Shown in pieces: positions 39,901-47,902 of a stretch of DNA of 64,000 bases. The translations under genes were made by a program, and so were the position numbers. Numbering within the stretch: the stretch's first letter is position 1; the number at the start of each line of letters is the position of its first letter. The notes beneath the pieces are model-generated. The model was not told the DNA's origin, searched no databases, and saw only the letters and a program-made list of their open reading frames with translations. Origin of the DNA: Pseudidiomarina homiensis (GTDB taxonomy: Bacteria > Pseudomonadota > Gammaproteobacteria > Enterobacterales > Alteromonadaceae); assembly GCF_003987225.1 (NCBI RefSeq), contig NZ_PIPX01000001.1, positions 1,612,001 to 1,676,000 of the forward strand, written 5' to 3'.

Positions 39901-40038
39901 CTGGACATCCGACAAGTCCGGCAGTGCGTCTACGGGCGTATTCTTAACCGCAAAAGCACCAACACCCACGAGGATTAATGTCGCCAGAAGAACGAAAAAA
40001 CGGTTACTCACTGACCATCGAATGACTGACTTAATCAT
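36916..40038 (-). CDS. cusA: CusA-type Cu(I)/Ag(I) RND efflux pump
   Basis: The 1040-residue HME-RND pump has TM4 relay AIGAMLDGAIVMIEN near 400-414, TSYPGQAPQVVEDQVTYPL near 50 and GSEFIPDLDEGDLMYMPTTY at the second periplasmic loop. Methionines spaced through the pump (LMYMP, AGGRYVKVD region, GGMNVS) fit a Cu/Ag member. Its start overlaps the cusB stop by 8 bases. It ends the cusCBA operon. Confidence 0.93.
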   Translation of the reverse strand: MIKSVIRWSVSNRFFVLLATLILVGVGAFAVKNTPVDALPDLSDVQVIIKTSYPGQAPQVVEDQVTYPLTTAMLSVPGAKTVRGYSFFGDSYVYVIFDEDTDAYWARSRVLEYLSQVAPTLPSNARPQLGPDATGVGWVYLYALVDRTGNHNLSELRSMQDWFLKYELQTVEGVSEVAALGGMVKQYQVKVDPEKLRAFDIPLAHIQNAIQRGNQEVGASVVEMAEAEYMVRASGYIDGVSDLESIPLGVDENGTPLLLKDVADVGVGPQMRRGIAELNGEGEAVGGIVVMRFGENAQKTIDGVKQKLEELKSGLPEGVDIVTVYDRSGLISDAVESLWKSLIEELAIVAFICVIFLFHVRSSLVAVISLPLGILTAFIVMYWQGINANIMSLGGIAIAIGAMLDGAIVMIENMHKHMEKTPLTAENRWRVVAASASEVGPALFFSLLIITVSFMPVFTLEAQEGRMFSPLAFTKTYAMAASAALAITVIPVLMGYFIRGKVTPEGKNPLNRLLIAGYKPLLKGILKYPKTAVVGALVILAVGVWPIDKIGSEFIPDLDEGDLMYMPTTYPGLSIGKARELLQQTDKLIKTVPEVKTVFGKIGRADTATDPAPLTMIETFIQLKPKDQWRDGMTTEKLKKELDALVKFPGLTNAWVYPIKTRIDMLSTGIKTPVGIKVAGADLNEIQTIGQQLEAILDDVDGTASVYSERVAGGRYVKVDIEREQAARYGLNIEDVQQVVATAIGGMNVSETIEGLERYPINLRYPQDYRDSPEELKKLPLVTPNGQRISLADVADVYVELGPPAIKSENARLNGWTFVDIEGVDVGTYVEKAMKVVEQELELPAGYSVTWSGQYEYMERAKEKLTYVIPLTLAIIIVLLYMNFRNATEIAIILGTLPLALVGAIWLMYLLDYNFSVAVAVGFIALAGVTVEIGILMLTYLNQSYNEYEKSQLEHGKALTKDGLSLAVMEGAGLRVRPVMMTAVSTIAGLLPIMFSTGTGAEVVSRIAAPMVGGMISAVILTLLVLPAVYYLWRKKDVKA

Positions 40039-41557
40039 GGTTATGCTCCTGCTCTGTCACTTGTTTTTGCTCAGGAATATGAATCGATGTGAGCTGGTAC
40101 TGTTGCTTCCCGACTTGCGTTATTTCCGCATGCAAGGATAACCCCGTGCTAAGCTGAGAAAGTTCAACATCCGAAGCAACATCGAAGTCCATCGTCATTG
40201 CAGGCCAGTCCCATTCAGAAATCTCACCGTGCTCCAGCGTAACCATCGAGTGCTGAGGCATAACATTTTTAACGGTTGCTTCAACCCAGACAGCTTGAGC
40301 TGCTGCGTCACTTGACATACTGCCATGGCTCTCGTTATCAGCATCAGTGTCATGTTGCATGCGCTTAAAGTCAGAGGATTTACTGGACTCAGAATCAATC
40401 AAAAACTGAGCTGAAGTAACGATGTCATCACCTGCCATAAGACCCGATAAAATTTCAACTCGCGAGCTCCCTAACCGCCCAACGTCAACATTAACTGTTT
40501 TAAATTTCCCATCACCCAGTGCCAGTACAACTCGGTTCGAACCACCCATTCGGATAAGCGCTTCTTTAGGGATGATTAAGTTTTTGTCGCCTAAACCAGC
40601 CTTAATGTTAAGATTCGCAAACATGCCCGGTTTTAAAGAACCATCTGGGTTGTCGAAGTGAATTCGAACTTGTCCCGTCCGAGTTTTAGGGTTAAGTGAC
40701 GGATAGACATAATCAACCTTTCCTTGCCACTCTTTACCTGGAGCATACTCAAGGTTCATTTGAACGTCATTGCCTACCTCAACCTGGTTCAATTGCCGCT
40801 CAAAGACTTCTGCAATAACCCAAATTTTATCCAGTTGAGCAATGGTCATTAAATTCATACTCGGCGTTACAAACGCACCTTCACGCACAGTCAGTCTATC
40901 CAATACCCCGGACTGCTTTGCTTTTACCGTGATTGTTTTCTGAATTTTACGAGTTTCTTTTAACTTCTTAATCTCAGATTCAGAGACTTGCAGAGCTCTT
41001 AAGCGTTCTTCAGCGGCATCAATTAGCACCTGATTACCTCTTTGCGAGGCCAATACAAGCTCCTCTTGCGCATTAACCATTTCAGGAGAGTAAATACTGT
41101 ATAAAGGCTCGCCGGCTTTAACCGAGTTACCAGCCGCTTTTACGAAAAGCTTCTCAATCCAGCCTTCAACACGGGGACTTACTGTCAGCACTCGGTTCTC
41201 ATCAAACTGAACATAACCGACCGTTTCGATATCCAGGTTGAGTCTCGAAACGGTGACCGTTGCAGTTGTAACCCCAAGGTTATTAATAACGTCGGGATCA
41301 ATTCTCACCGTACCAGGTGAACTCTCTTCTGCATCATCACCATAGTAAGGAATAAGGTCCATCCCCATTGGAGACTTTCCTGGTTTGTCTCGACGATAAT
41401 TGGGGTCCATCGGAGCCACCCAATATAACGGCTCTTTTTCTGCATTGCCCGATGAACGATCAGACACTTCAGTCGATTGCATTACATAGCCAATAGCGCC
41501 AGCGCCAACTGCAAAGCCTACAGCTAAACTTATAAGAGATTTGGGGACTGTTTTCAT
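40031..41557 (-). CDS. cusB: CusB-type periplasmic adaptor with fused CusF domain
   Basis: The 508-residue protein has an N-terminal membrane segment, then a heavy-metal-binding motif (YWVAPMDPNYRRDKPGKSPM) and the adaptor body (FDENRVLTVSPRVEGWIEKL onward). The C-terminal 75 residues match CusF (VKNVMPQHSMVTLEHGEI, WPAMTMDFDV), with the His and Met ligands and the Trp. CusF is separate in Escherichia coli. The ATG at 41557 follows AGGAG; a longer frame to 41596 lacks a ribosome site. Confidence 0.93.
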   Translation of the reverse strand: MKTVPKSLISLAVGFAVGAGAIGYVMQSTEVSDRSSGNAEKEPLYWVAPMDPNYRRDKPGKSPMGMDLIPYYGDDAEESSPGTVRIDPDVINNLGVTTATVTVSRLNLDIETVGYVQFDENRVLTVSPRVEGWIEKLFVKAAGNSVKAGEPLYSIYSPEMVNAQEELVLASQRGNQVLIDAAEERLRALQVSESEIKKLKETRKIQKTITVKAKQSGVLDRLTVREGAFVTPSMNLMTIAQLDKIWVIAEVFERQLNQVEVGNDVQMNLEYAPGKEWQGKVDYVYPSLNPKTRTGQVRIHFDNPDGSLKPGMFANLNIKAGLGDKNLIIPKEALIRMGGSNRVVLALGDGKFKTVNVDVGRLGSSRVEILSGLMAGDDIVTSAQFLIDSESSKSSDFKRMQHDTDADNESHGSMSSDAAAQAVWVEATVKNVMPQHSMVTLEHGEISEWDWPAMTMDFDVASDVELSQLSTGLSLHAEITQVGKQQYQLTSIHIPEQKQVTEQEHNHD

Positions 41558-41558
41558 T

Positions 41559-42848
41559 TTACACTCCTGAAAGTAATAAGTAGTTTGCTTCGGCAATCAA
41601 TTTTTGGCGGTTGATGGCGATTGCTAATGCATCAATTTTTGCGTTGACTTCCGCAATCTGTGACCGTACCGCCTCGGCAAAGTCGCCATCATCATTGTTG
41701 TAGGCAGTCAATGCGGCTTCAGACTGGGCGGACATTTGTGGAAGTAGCTCTTCGTGATATAGGGCAGCACGTTCATTCAAACGGTTCAGTTGTAAAAACG
41801 TACTGCGTAAATTGGCTATTAACTGTCTGGCAACCAATAACTTCTCAGTTTTTTTTGCTTCCGTTTTAAACTTTGCTGAGCGTACCTGCTTATCCTGTTT
41901 GTTATCAGTAAATAAAGGGACATCGAACGTAACCCCGACTGACAGCAAGTCGGCACGGTCATTGCCGCTTGGATCGTCGTTTCTATGGCCATATTTCAGA
42001 TTGGCTGACCATTGCGGTTTATAACCTTGCTGAGCGAGCTCGACAGACGTCTCCGACGCCAAAATGTCTTGATCGGTCGCTTGCAAAACCGGGTGTTCTT
42101 TTATCAATTCGTACAAGGCTTGATTCGGTATTGTCGAAGGTGATAGCAATGTCTTCTTCAGCGTAAGACTCGGAAGGTCATCCGGTAACGTTGATTTCGC
42201 TATAACACCTATCCATTCCGACAATTCGCTTTGAAGTTGCTCCTCTTTTTGTCGCAGTGACGTCAACCTATCATCCAGGCGTGTAAGCTCAAGTTGGGCT
42301 CTAATAACATCTTGCTGCCGTGCTTTTCCCTCGGTACTGGTATAACTCGCCTTAGCCGTCGACACTAACTGTTCAAAAAGCGCTCTATCCGATTCAATCA
42401 AGCGAATACTTTGCTGAGAGAAAAAAACATCTAACCACAACTTCGTGACCGTTGTTTTGACCTTTGCAATACGATCCGCTCTCAAAAACGGTTGTTTTTG
42501 AGCTAATTGGTTTTTCTGCTTACGAGACAACGATAAAGTGTCTCCTCTGGGAAATGCTTGTGAAACACCGACGACTAACTGGGTCATTCCTTCCTGTCTT
42601 GAACTAAAACTGTCAACCGGGAAACTGGCAGCCGTGAGCGATATTTGAGGGTCAGGCAAACTGGAAGAGGCTATTGCTTCACTCGCGAATGCTTCTTGGG
42701 TTTGCTTACTTGCCGTTAACCAAGGATCTTCTTGTACAGCGATACTCACTGCTTCTTGCAAATTCAAAAGCGGCTCTTGTGCATTAACGACATTTGGCAC
42801 CACTACAGTCAGAACACTTAAATAAGCCATTCTTCTTAAAAGTTTCAT
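41559..42848 (-). CDS. cusC: CusC-type outer-membrane efflux protein
   Basis: The 429-residue TolC-family protein has a signal peptide (AYLSVLTVVVPNVVNAQE) and two OEP helical repeats (about 30-220 and 235-425). It is the outer channel of the copper/silver pump, and its stop lies directly before the cusB start. It is the first gene of the operon; the upstream 170 bases probably contain the promoter. Confidence 0.88.
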   Translation of the reverse strand: MKLLRRMAYLSVLTVVVPNVVNAQEPLLNLQEAVSIAVQEDPWLTASKQTQEAFASEAIASSSLPDPQISLTAASFPVDSFSSRQEGMTQLVVGVSQAFPRGDTLSLSRKQKNQLAQKQPFLRADRIAKVKTTVTKLWLDVFFSQQSIRLIESDRALFEQLVSTAKASYTSTEGKARQQDVIRAQLELTRLDDRLTSLRQKEEQLQSELSEWIGVIAKSTLPDDLPSLTLKKTLLSPSTIPNQALYELIKEHPVLQATDQDILASETSVELAQQGYKPQWSANLKYGHRNDDPSGNDRADLLSVGVTFDVPLFTDNKQDKQVRSAKFKTEAKKTEKLLVARQLIANLRSTFLQLNRLNERAALYHEELLPQMSAQSEAALTAYNNDDGDFAEAVRSQIAEVNAKIDALAIAINRQKLIAEANYLLLSGV

Positions 42849-43018
42849 ATTGTTACTCTCAAAAACTGTGAATTTTTAAATTAAACACAGACCAAGTTAT
42901 GAGTCGGACCGTAACGAGGACGACGAACGACGTCGTAACGACAATGACCGAACCAAAGCTTATAGCTGTGCTTTTACCTGGACGATAAACGCGCCAGGAG
43001 CGAGAAATTTAGTACTTT

Positions 43019-43348
43019 TTAAGAGTAGATTGGGGGCCGAAATAGCGAGAGAGAGTGCTTTTCTTTAATATTCGTATCTAAGAATGAGGAAGCGTTAAAA
43101 ACCAGCTTCTCAATAGGCGGAACGGTGGATTGCTCAGAATAAACGACAGTAATCGACGGGCTGTAACAATGTCGCATCATTGAATCAGAGCAACAGTTAT
43201 CGGTAAGAGAATGTGACACTTCGCAACCCGCAAGATCGCAAACTTGCTCAGTAGAATCGTGCATACATGCCTTTTCCGTACTGATAGTTTGTGAAAATGA
43301 CATTGTTGTTACTACTAATAGCAGTAGGACAATGATTAAACGATACAT
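43019..43348 (-). CDS. Small exported Cys-rich protein before cusCBA (LFRPPI family)
   Basis: About 109 residues: a signal peptide (RLIIVLLLLVVTTMSFSQ), then ACMHDSTEQVC, DLAGCEVSH, and DNCCSDSMMRHCYSPS, ending SLSLFRPPIYS. The CC-x(4)-RHC-S pattern is shared with the protein at 54963-55307. Start uncertain: ATG 43348 or GTG 43360. It lies upstream of cusC on the same strand, mirroring the czcC and copper-operon arrangements. A candidate FNR-type box stands about 50 bases before it. Confidence 0.65.
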   Translation of the reverse strand: MYRLIIVLLLLVVTTMSFSQTISTEKACMHDSTEQVCDLAGCEVSHSLTDNCCSDSMMRHCYSPSITVVYSEQSTVPPIEKLVFNASSFLDTNIKEKHSLSLFRPPIYS

Positions 43349-43393
43349 GCGAAGCTTCACTATAAAAACATGCTTGCATTGTATCTCTTTTGG

Positions 43394-43407
43394 CTGATAA
43401 AGATCAA
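43394..43407 (-). promoter_or_regulatory. FNR-type box upstream of the Cys-rich gene
   Basis: On the minus strand the sequence is TTGATCTTTATCAG, matching TTGATnnnnATCAA at 9 of 10 fixed positions. It precedes the 43019-43348 gene by about 50 bases. The companion box at 36867 supports a common anaerobic or redox control; binding is inference. Confidence 0.4.
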
Positions 43408-43508
43408 TCAATTAAAGGAAGTACCCATAACGAGGTAGTCAACCCAGATGGTGATACGACTTCTACATCACCACCCAGATTTATTGCTAACTCAGGCGCT
43501 TTCAAGCT

Positions 43509-44260
43509 CTAAATACCAAAGTCATCGAACCTTACTTGTTCTCGCGGAACGCCAAAGTCAGCAAGAGACTTTAACGTTGCTTTCAGCATTGGTGGAGGAC
43601 CACACACGTAAACGTCCAATGTGTTTTTGTTTTCATCTGCCAACCATTTCATTGCGGTTTCGTGCACAAAGCCAGTGTGCCCGGCCCACTCATCTGATTT
43701 AGCAACCTCTGAAAGTACCGGTATATAATTTAACCGCTCATCTCTTTCGAACTCATCCCTATAACAGAGCTCTTTTTCATATCGTGCGCCGTAAAAAAAG
43801 ATACAGCGACGAGGAGAGCCTGCTGCTAATTCACTTTGTATTAACGCTCTCAACGGTGCAATACCCGCGCCGCCCCCGATGAAGACTTGTGTATGAGAGT
43901 TTTGCTTTGCCAGTTGGAAGTCTCCAAATGGCCCAACGGCATCGACACGAGCGCCAGCTTCTAAATTACATAAGTAATTTGATCCCACCCCCGGCGGTAC
44001 CCCTTCGCTTGGCGATGGCAGCTGCCTTATGTTAAACACAAATCGAGTCGGGTGAGGCCGCGTAGCAACAGAGTAATGTCGTGACAATATTTCGTTTAAG
44101 TGTGGAATACGAAACTGCATAAACTGCCCGGCTTCATAATTAACGGGCTCTGAACTCACAAAGGTAAGCTCCATAATGGATGGAGTCAGTTGACGCTTTG
44201 AATCGAGTGTTAAAGCTATATCACTAACCCCCTCATTATGTAACTTTACTTCATAATTTG
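43509..44260 (-). pseudogene. NqrF-like flavin/NAD oxidoreductase, 5' end cut by the ISL3 transposon
   Basis: The frame from ATG 44174 encodes 221 residues of a ferredoxin-NADP reductase-type fold: YEAGQFMQFRIP, the FAD motif RHYSVATRP, IGGGAGIAPLRALIQ for NAD, and YVCGPPPMLK near the end. The reading frame continues upstream of that ATG with family-like sequence (LDSKRQLTPSIMELTF, preceded by YEVKLHNEG) as far as base 44260, where the IS inverted repeat begins. No ATG, GTG or TTG exists in that stretch. The original start is therefore lost. A shortened protein from 44174 might still be made but lacks the first strands of the FAD domain. Confidence 0.8.
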
Positions 44261-44284
44261 GGGTAAGCGGATTAAATGGTTGAT
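44261..44284 (+). repeat. Left inverted repeat of the ISL3 transposon
   Basis: The 24 bases begin GGGTAAGCGG and end ATGGTTGAT. They match the inverse of 47609-47632 at 21 of 24 positions. Confidence 0.92.
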
Positions 44285-44347
44285 CTTACCTTTGCATGAG
44301 AGTGAGACAGACCGGCATCTCATCGGATTATCTGGTTGATGCTTCAC

Positions 44348-44755
44348 CTACTGCTGGTGCATGTTTCCTTCGCTAATTCCAGCAAGAACCCCACACGCCT
44401 CAACTTCCCGGTCATCGTTGCAACTCGCTCTCAGTGAAACGAGTTGTTTCTCAAGCGCTTGCAGAGCGGTTATCTGCGACCGCACATGAGAGATGTGATC
44501 ATCGAGCAAGGCGTTGACGGCGGTACAAGGCTGATGAGGGTCGTCCTGATAGCTCTGTAGTTCGTGAATCTCAGCCAGTGACAGGCCCAGGATTCTGCAG
44601 CGACGGATGAAGGCCAGCCCCTCAACGTGTCTCTCGGTATAGACACGGTAACCGTTGTCCTGCCGATCAGGCGGCGGCAACAAGCCCTGCTGTTCATAGA
44701 AGCGGATCGTCTGTGTTTCGACCCCTACCAACTGCGCCAACTGACCAATGCGCAT
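44348..44755 (-). CDS. cadR: CadR/PbrR-type MerR regulator
   Basis: The 135-residue MerR-family protein has MRIGQLAQLVGVETQTIRFY at the N-terminus and Cys in HQPCTAVN, RASCNDD and VEACGVL, the three-Cys pattern of Cd/Pb sensors. The ATG at 44755 follows GGAGG; a TTG 15 bases earlier lies in front of that ribosome site. It is divergent from the CDF gene and should activate it through the 19-bp-spacer promoter between them. Confidence 0.88.
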   Translation of the reverse strand: MRIGQLAQLVGVETQTIRFYEQQGLLPPPDRQDNGYRVYTERHVEGLAFIRRCRILGLSLAEIHELQSYQDDPHQPCTAVNALLDDHISHVRSQITALQALEKQLVSLRASCNDDREVEACGVLAGISEGNMHQQ

Positions 44756-44786
44756 CAGCCTCCTCCCCAACGGATTCTTTACTCTA

Positions 44787-44817
44787 TTGACCTTATAGTA
44801 GCTTTATAGTTTAAAAT
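44787..44817 (+). promoter_or_regulatory. MerR-type promoter of the CDF gene (19-bp spacer)
   Basis: TTGACC (44787-44792) and TAAAAT (44812-44817) are 19 bases apart and enclose CTTATAGTAGCTTTATAG, an imperfect dyad. This is the design expected for a Cd/Pb-responsive MerR activator. Confidence 0.7.
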
Positions 44818-44850
44818 GGTACCACAACATTGTTCAAGTGGAGTCGTATC

Positions 44851-45747
44851 ATGAGCAAATCCTTTGGTGGCGCCTGTGGCGGTGATGCAACGTCCGCAGC
44901 GGATACCGATATACAGGCCTCCTCCGAGGCGCCAGGGAGATGGGTCAGTGTTTATGCCGTGCCGAAGATGGACTGTCCATCAGAAGAACGAATGATTCGC
45001 CTAGCCCTGAACGGCTTTGAGGAGATTCGGGCGCTGTCCTTCGACTTGTCGAACCGCCGGCTGAAGGTCGTGCATGACGGCGAGGTCGAGCCCGTCACCT
45101 CGAAACTGAAGACCTTGGGGCTAGGCGCCGCGCTTCAGGAAAGCGTTGCTGCAAATCCGGAGACCATCAAGGCCGCCGAGTTTTCGGCAGCTTCTGCTAA
45201 GCAAGAATCCGGAACCCTGCGCTGGTTGCTCGGCATCAATGCACTTCTGTTCGTGGTGGAAATGACTGCCGGTCTGATCGCCCGGTCCACCGGCCTGATT
45301 GGAGAATCCCTGGACAATTTTGCCGATGCGGCGGTGTACGGGCTTGCCCTTTATGCGGTTGGGCATAGCGTGAAAATGCAGGTACGTGCCGCGCATCTTG
45401 CTGGTGTACTGCAACTGATCTTGGCTGTGGGCGTGCTCGTAGAGGTGGTGAGACGCTTTGTATTCGGTAGTGCGCCTGAATCGCTGGTGATGATGGCTAT
45501 CGCATTCGTCGCATTGATTGCCAATACCAGTTGTCTGCTGCTCATATCCAAACATCGGGAAGGCGGGGCGCACATGAAGGCAAGCTGGATATTCTCGGCC
45601 AACGACGTGGTGATCAACCTGGGGGTCATCACCGCCGGCGCCCTGGTCGCGTGGACCGGTTCCAATTATCCGGATCTGATTATCGGCACCATCGCGGGGA
45701 GCATTGTACTTAACGGTGCCAGACGCATTTTGGCGTTGAAGGGTTAA
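44851..45747 (+). CDS. CDF-type cation exporter of the transposon
   Basis: The 298-residue protein has an HMA-like N-terminal domain with a single Cys (AVPKMDCPSEERMIRLAL, residues about 37-54), then six membrane helices with ESLDNFADAAVYGLALYAVG (DxxxD-type site) and FSANDVVINLGVITAG (NDxxxN). The N-terminal Cys-containing domain is typical of the exporter carried by ISPpu12-like elements. Likely substrates are Zn, Cd or Pb. The ATG at 44851 follows GGAG; an earlier TTG at 44830 is not supported. Confidence 0.85.
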   Translation: MSKSFGGACGGDATSAADTDIQASSEAPGRWVSVYAVPKMDCPSEERMIRLALNGFEEIRALSFDLSNRRLKVVHDGEVEPVTSKLKTLGLGAALQESVAANPETIKAAEFSAASAKQESGTLRWLLGINALLFVVEMTAGLIARSTGLIGESLDNFADAAVYGLALYAVGHSVKMQVRAAHLAGVLQLILAVGVLVEVVRRFVFGSAPESLVMMAIAFVALIANTSCLLLISKHREGGAHMKASWIFSANDVVINLGVITAGALVAWTGSNYPDLIIGTIAGSIVLNGARRILALKG

Positions 45748-45750
45748 ATA

Positions 45751-46263
45751 ATGCTCATTATTGGCAAAAAGCTCTCGCCGTATGCCCTATTGTCCATATC
45801 GGGCCTGCTGGCAGCGTCTGATCAGGCTGTAAAGTGGCTGGTGCAGCAATCAATGGCCTATGGCGAGTCTGTTTCGGTGACCCCGTTCTTTAACTGGGTG
45901 CACCTATGGAACACCGGTGCCGCATTCAGTCTTTTTGCGAATGGTGGAGGCTGGCAGCGCTACTTTTTTATCGGAATCGCGGTAGTGGTCTCGATTTTTC
46001 TGATCAAGCTGATCCTTGAAAATCGTCATAAAGGAGAAGCCATCGCTTACAGTCTTATCCTCGGTGGCGCCATGGGCAACCTGATTGACCGGGTCTTTCG
46101 CGGCTATGTTGTCGATTCCTTTGATTTCTATTGGCGAGACTGGCATTGGCCGGCCTTCAACCTGGCTGATATTGCAATTGTCCTCGGTGCCTTACTTTTC
46201 GTTTCCAGCAGCTTGTTGGGTAAAAAAGCAAACACCAATGCCGAGCCGGATGGATCTGACTGA
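45751..46263 (+). CDS. lspA: Lipoprotein signal peptidase (accessory copy on the transposon)
   Basis: The 170-residue aspartyl protease has four membrane helices with catalytic Asp residues in GNLIDRVFRGYVVD and in FNLADIAIVLG; WVHLWNTGAAFSLFAN is also conserved. It cleaves prolipoprotein signal peptides. Why metal-resistance transposons carry it is not settled; the gene lies between the exporter and transposase and is probably co-transcribed with the exporter. Confidence 0.93.
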   Translation: MLIIGKKLSPYALLSISGLLAASDQAVKWLVQQSMAYGESVSVTPFFNWVHLWNTGAAFSLFANGGGWQRYFFIGIAVVVSIFLIKLILENRHKGEAIAYSLILGGAMGNLIDRVFRGYVVDSFDFYWRDWHWPAFNLADIAIVLGALLFVSSSLLGKKANTNAEPDGSD

Positions 46264-46284
46264 CACCTACGCCTATACAACACC

Positions 46285-47574
46285 ATGACCGAACTTCCCG
46301 ACAACATCCTTCACCTGCCGCAATACCAAGTACTGGGCTGCAAATCAACCGACGACGAAATGCACTTCCAGGTGGACGTTCCCGATCCCATCGCCTGCGA
46401 GGAATGCGGCGTGCAGGGTGAGTTCGTACGGTTCGGCAAGCGTGACGTTCCCTATCGTGATCTGCCCATCCACGGCAAGCGGGTCACTCTCTGGGTGGTC
46501 CGCCGCCGATACACCTGCCGGGCCTGCAAGACAACATTCAGGCCCCAGCTACCGGAGATGGTGGACGGATTCCGTATGACACTGCGGCTGCATGAGTACG
46601 TGGAGAAGGAATCCTTCAACCACCCCTACACCTTTGTGGCGGCACAGACCGGCCTGGACGAGAAGACGGTGCGCGACATCTTCAACGCCCGCGCCGAGTT
46701 CCTGGGGCGCTGGCACCGCTTCGAGACGCCCCGCATCCTGGGCATTGACGAGCTATACCTGAACAAGCGCTACCGCTTCATTCTGACCAACATTGAGGAG
46801 CGAACCCTGCTCGACCTGCTGGCCACCCGCCGCCAGGACGTGGTGACCAACTACCTGATGAAGCTGAAAGACCGGCAGAAGGTCGAGATCGTCAGCATGG
46901 ACATGTGGAACCCCTACCGGGCAGCGGTCAAGGCTGTGCTGCCCCAGGCCCGTATCGTGGTCGATAAGTTCCATGTGGTGCGCATGGCCAACGATGCCCT
47001 AGAGAGAGTGCGCAAGGGCCTCAGAAAGGAGCTGAAACCGTCCCAGAGCCGGACTCTCAAGGGAGACCGGAAAATCCTGCTGAAACGCGCTCACGAAGTC
47101 TCAGACCGGGAGCGCCTCATCATGGAGACCTGGACAGGCGCGTTCCCGCAACTGCTGGCCGCCTACGAGCACAAGGAGCGCTTCTACGGCATCTGGGACG
47201 CCACCACACGGCTCCAGGCAGAAGCCGCCCTGGACGAGTGGATAGCCACCATCCCGAAGGGCCAAAAGGAAGTCTGGAGCGATCTGGTCAGGGCAGTGGG
47301 AAACTGGCGCGAAGAGACCATGACCTACTTCGAGACGGACATGCCCGTCACCAACGCTTACACGGAGTCCATCAACCGACTGGCCAAGGACAAGAACCGT
47401 GAAGGGCGCGGTTACTCCTTCGAGGTGATGCGGGCACGAATGCTCTACACCACGAAGCACAAGAAGAAGGCACCGACTGCGAAGGTCTCTCCTTTCTACA
47501 AGAAAACCATCGGTTACGGACTGCCGGACTTCGCAGAGGAACTCAACTACGGAGTCGATCTATCAACCATCTGA
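46285..47574 (+). CDS. tnpA: ISL3-family DDE transposase
   Basis: The 429-residue protein has an N-terminal zinc-binding region (CEECGVQGEF and YTCRACKTTF), a helix-turn-helix (AAQTGLDEKTVRDIF) and a DDE core with Asp in LGIDELYLNKRYRF, Asp in SMDMWNPYRAAV and Glu in TNAYTESINRLAK. Length is normal and the frame is intact, so the element may still move. It ends 34 bases before the right inverted repeat. Confidence 0.95.
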   Translation: MTELPDNILHLPQYQVLGCKSTDDEMHFQVDVPDPIACEECGVQGEFVRFGKRDVPYRDLPIHGKRVTLWVVRRRYTCRACKTTFRPQLPEMVDGFRMTLRLHEYVEKESFNHPYTFVAAQTGLDEKTVRDIFNARAEFLGRWHRFETPRILGIDELYLNKRYRFILTNIEERTLLDLLATRRQDVVTNYLMKLKDRQKVEIVSMDMWNPYRAAVKAVLPQARIVVDKFHVVRMANDALERVRKGLRKELKPSQSRTLKGDRKILLKRAHEVSDRERLIMETWTGAFPQLLAAYEHKERFYGIWDATTRLQAEAALDEWIATIPKGQKEVWSDLVRAVGNWREETMTYFETDMPVTNAYTESINRLAKDKNREGRGYSFEVMRARMLYTTKHKKKAPTAKVSPFYKKTIGYGLPDFAEELNYGVDLSTI

Positions 47575-47608
47575 GGGTGGTATCAGATTGATGGGGTGAA
47601 GGTGCCCC

Positions 47609-47632
47609 ATCAACCATTAAATCCGTATACCC
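47609..47632 (-). repeat. Right inverted repeat of the ISL3 transposon
   Basis: Read on the minus strand it begins GGGTATACGG and ends ATGGTTGAT, pairing with 44261-44284. Confidence 0.92.
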
Positions 47633-47902
47633 AAAAAAACTAAAGTTGTATACAAAGCTCTTTAATAGCAGCGCTTGTAGAGCTTGTATATTCAACTTTT
47701 ACCCCCCTTAAATATCCTAACTCTTTTAAAATCAGCTCTTATAAACGGTTAAAAAGCCATCAAAAAAAGTTGTCCAGTTTTTCAAAATTTAAAATATATT
47801 TTCAATTTTTATGAATTTTTAATCTCACAATTAGAGATGCTAATCCTCCAGCGACTATAATGCGTATATAGATGTACCATTTTTAAGTAAGGAGACGTCA
47901 CT
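47633..47902. other. AT-rich intergenic region with inverted repeat and probable promoter
   Basis: No gene is seen. AGTTGTATACAAAGCTCT (47644-47661) and AGAGCTTGTATATTCAACT (47679-47697) form a long imperfect inverted repeat. TATAAT at 47856-47861 is a likely -10 for the downstream gene, whose GGAG site is at 47890-47893. The continuation of the flavin reductase gene cut on the other side of the transposon is not visible here. Confidence 0.5.

Larger units (their letters stand above)
44261..47632. mobile_element. ISPpu12-like ISL3-family transposon carrying cadR, cdf and lspA
   Basis: The 3372-base element is bounded by imperfect 24-base inverted repeats. It contains a Cd/Pb-type MerR regulator, a CDF exporter, lspA and an ISL3 transposase, the gene set known from ISPpu12. 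The GC content is clearly above that of the surrounding island. The 8 bases on each side (ATAATTTG and AAAAAAAC) do not match, so no target duplication is seen; one flank has probably been deleted or rearranged after insertion. Confidence 0.92.

Noticed and set aside
42900-42945. ACGACGTCGT palindrome before cusC as an operator
   Set aside because: A 10-base palindrome within a repetitive ACGA-rich stretch is not specific enough, and no matching site precedes the other copper genes.
44253-47640. 8-bp target duplication of the ISL3 element
   Set aside because: The flanks ATAATTTG and AAAAAAAC do not match, so no duplication is claimed.
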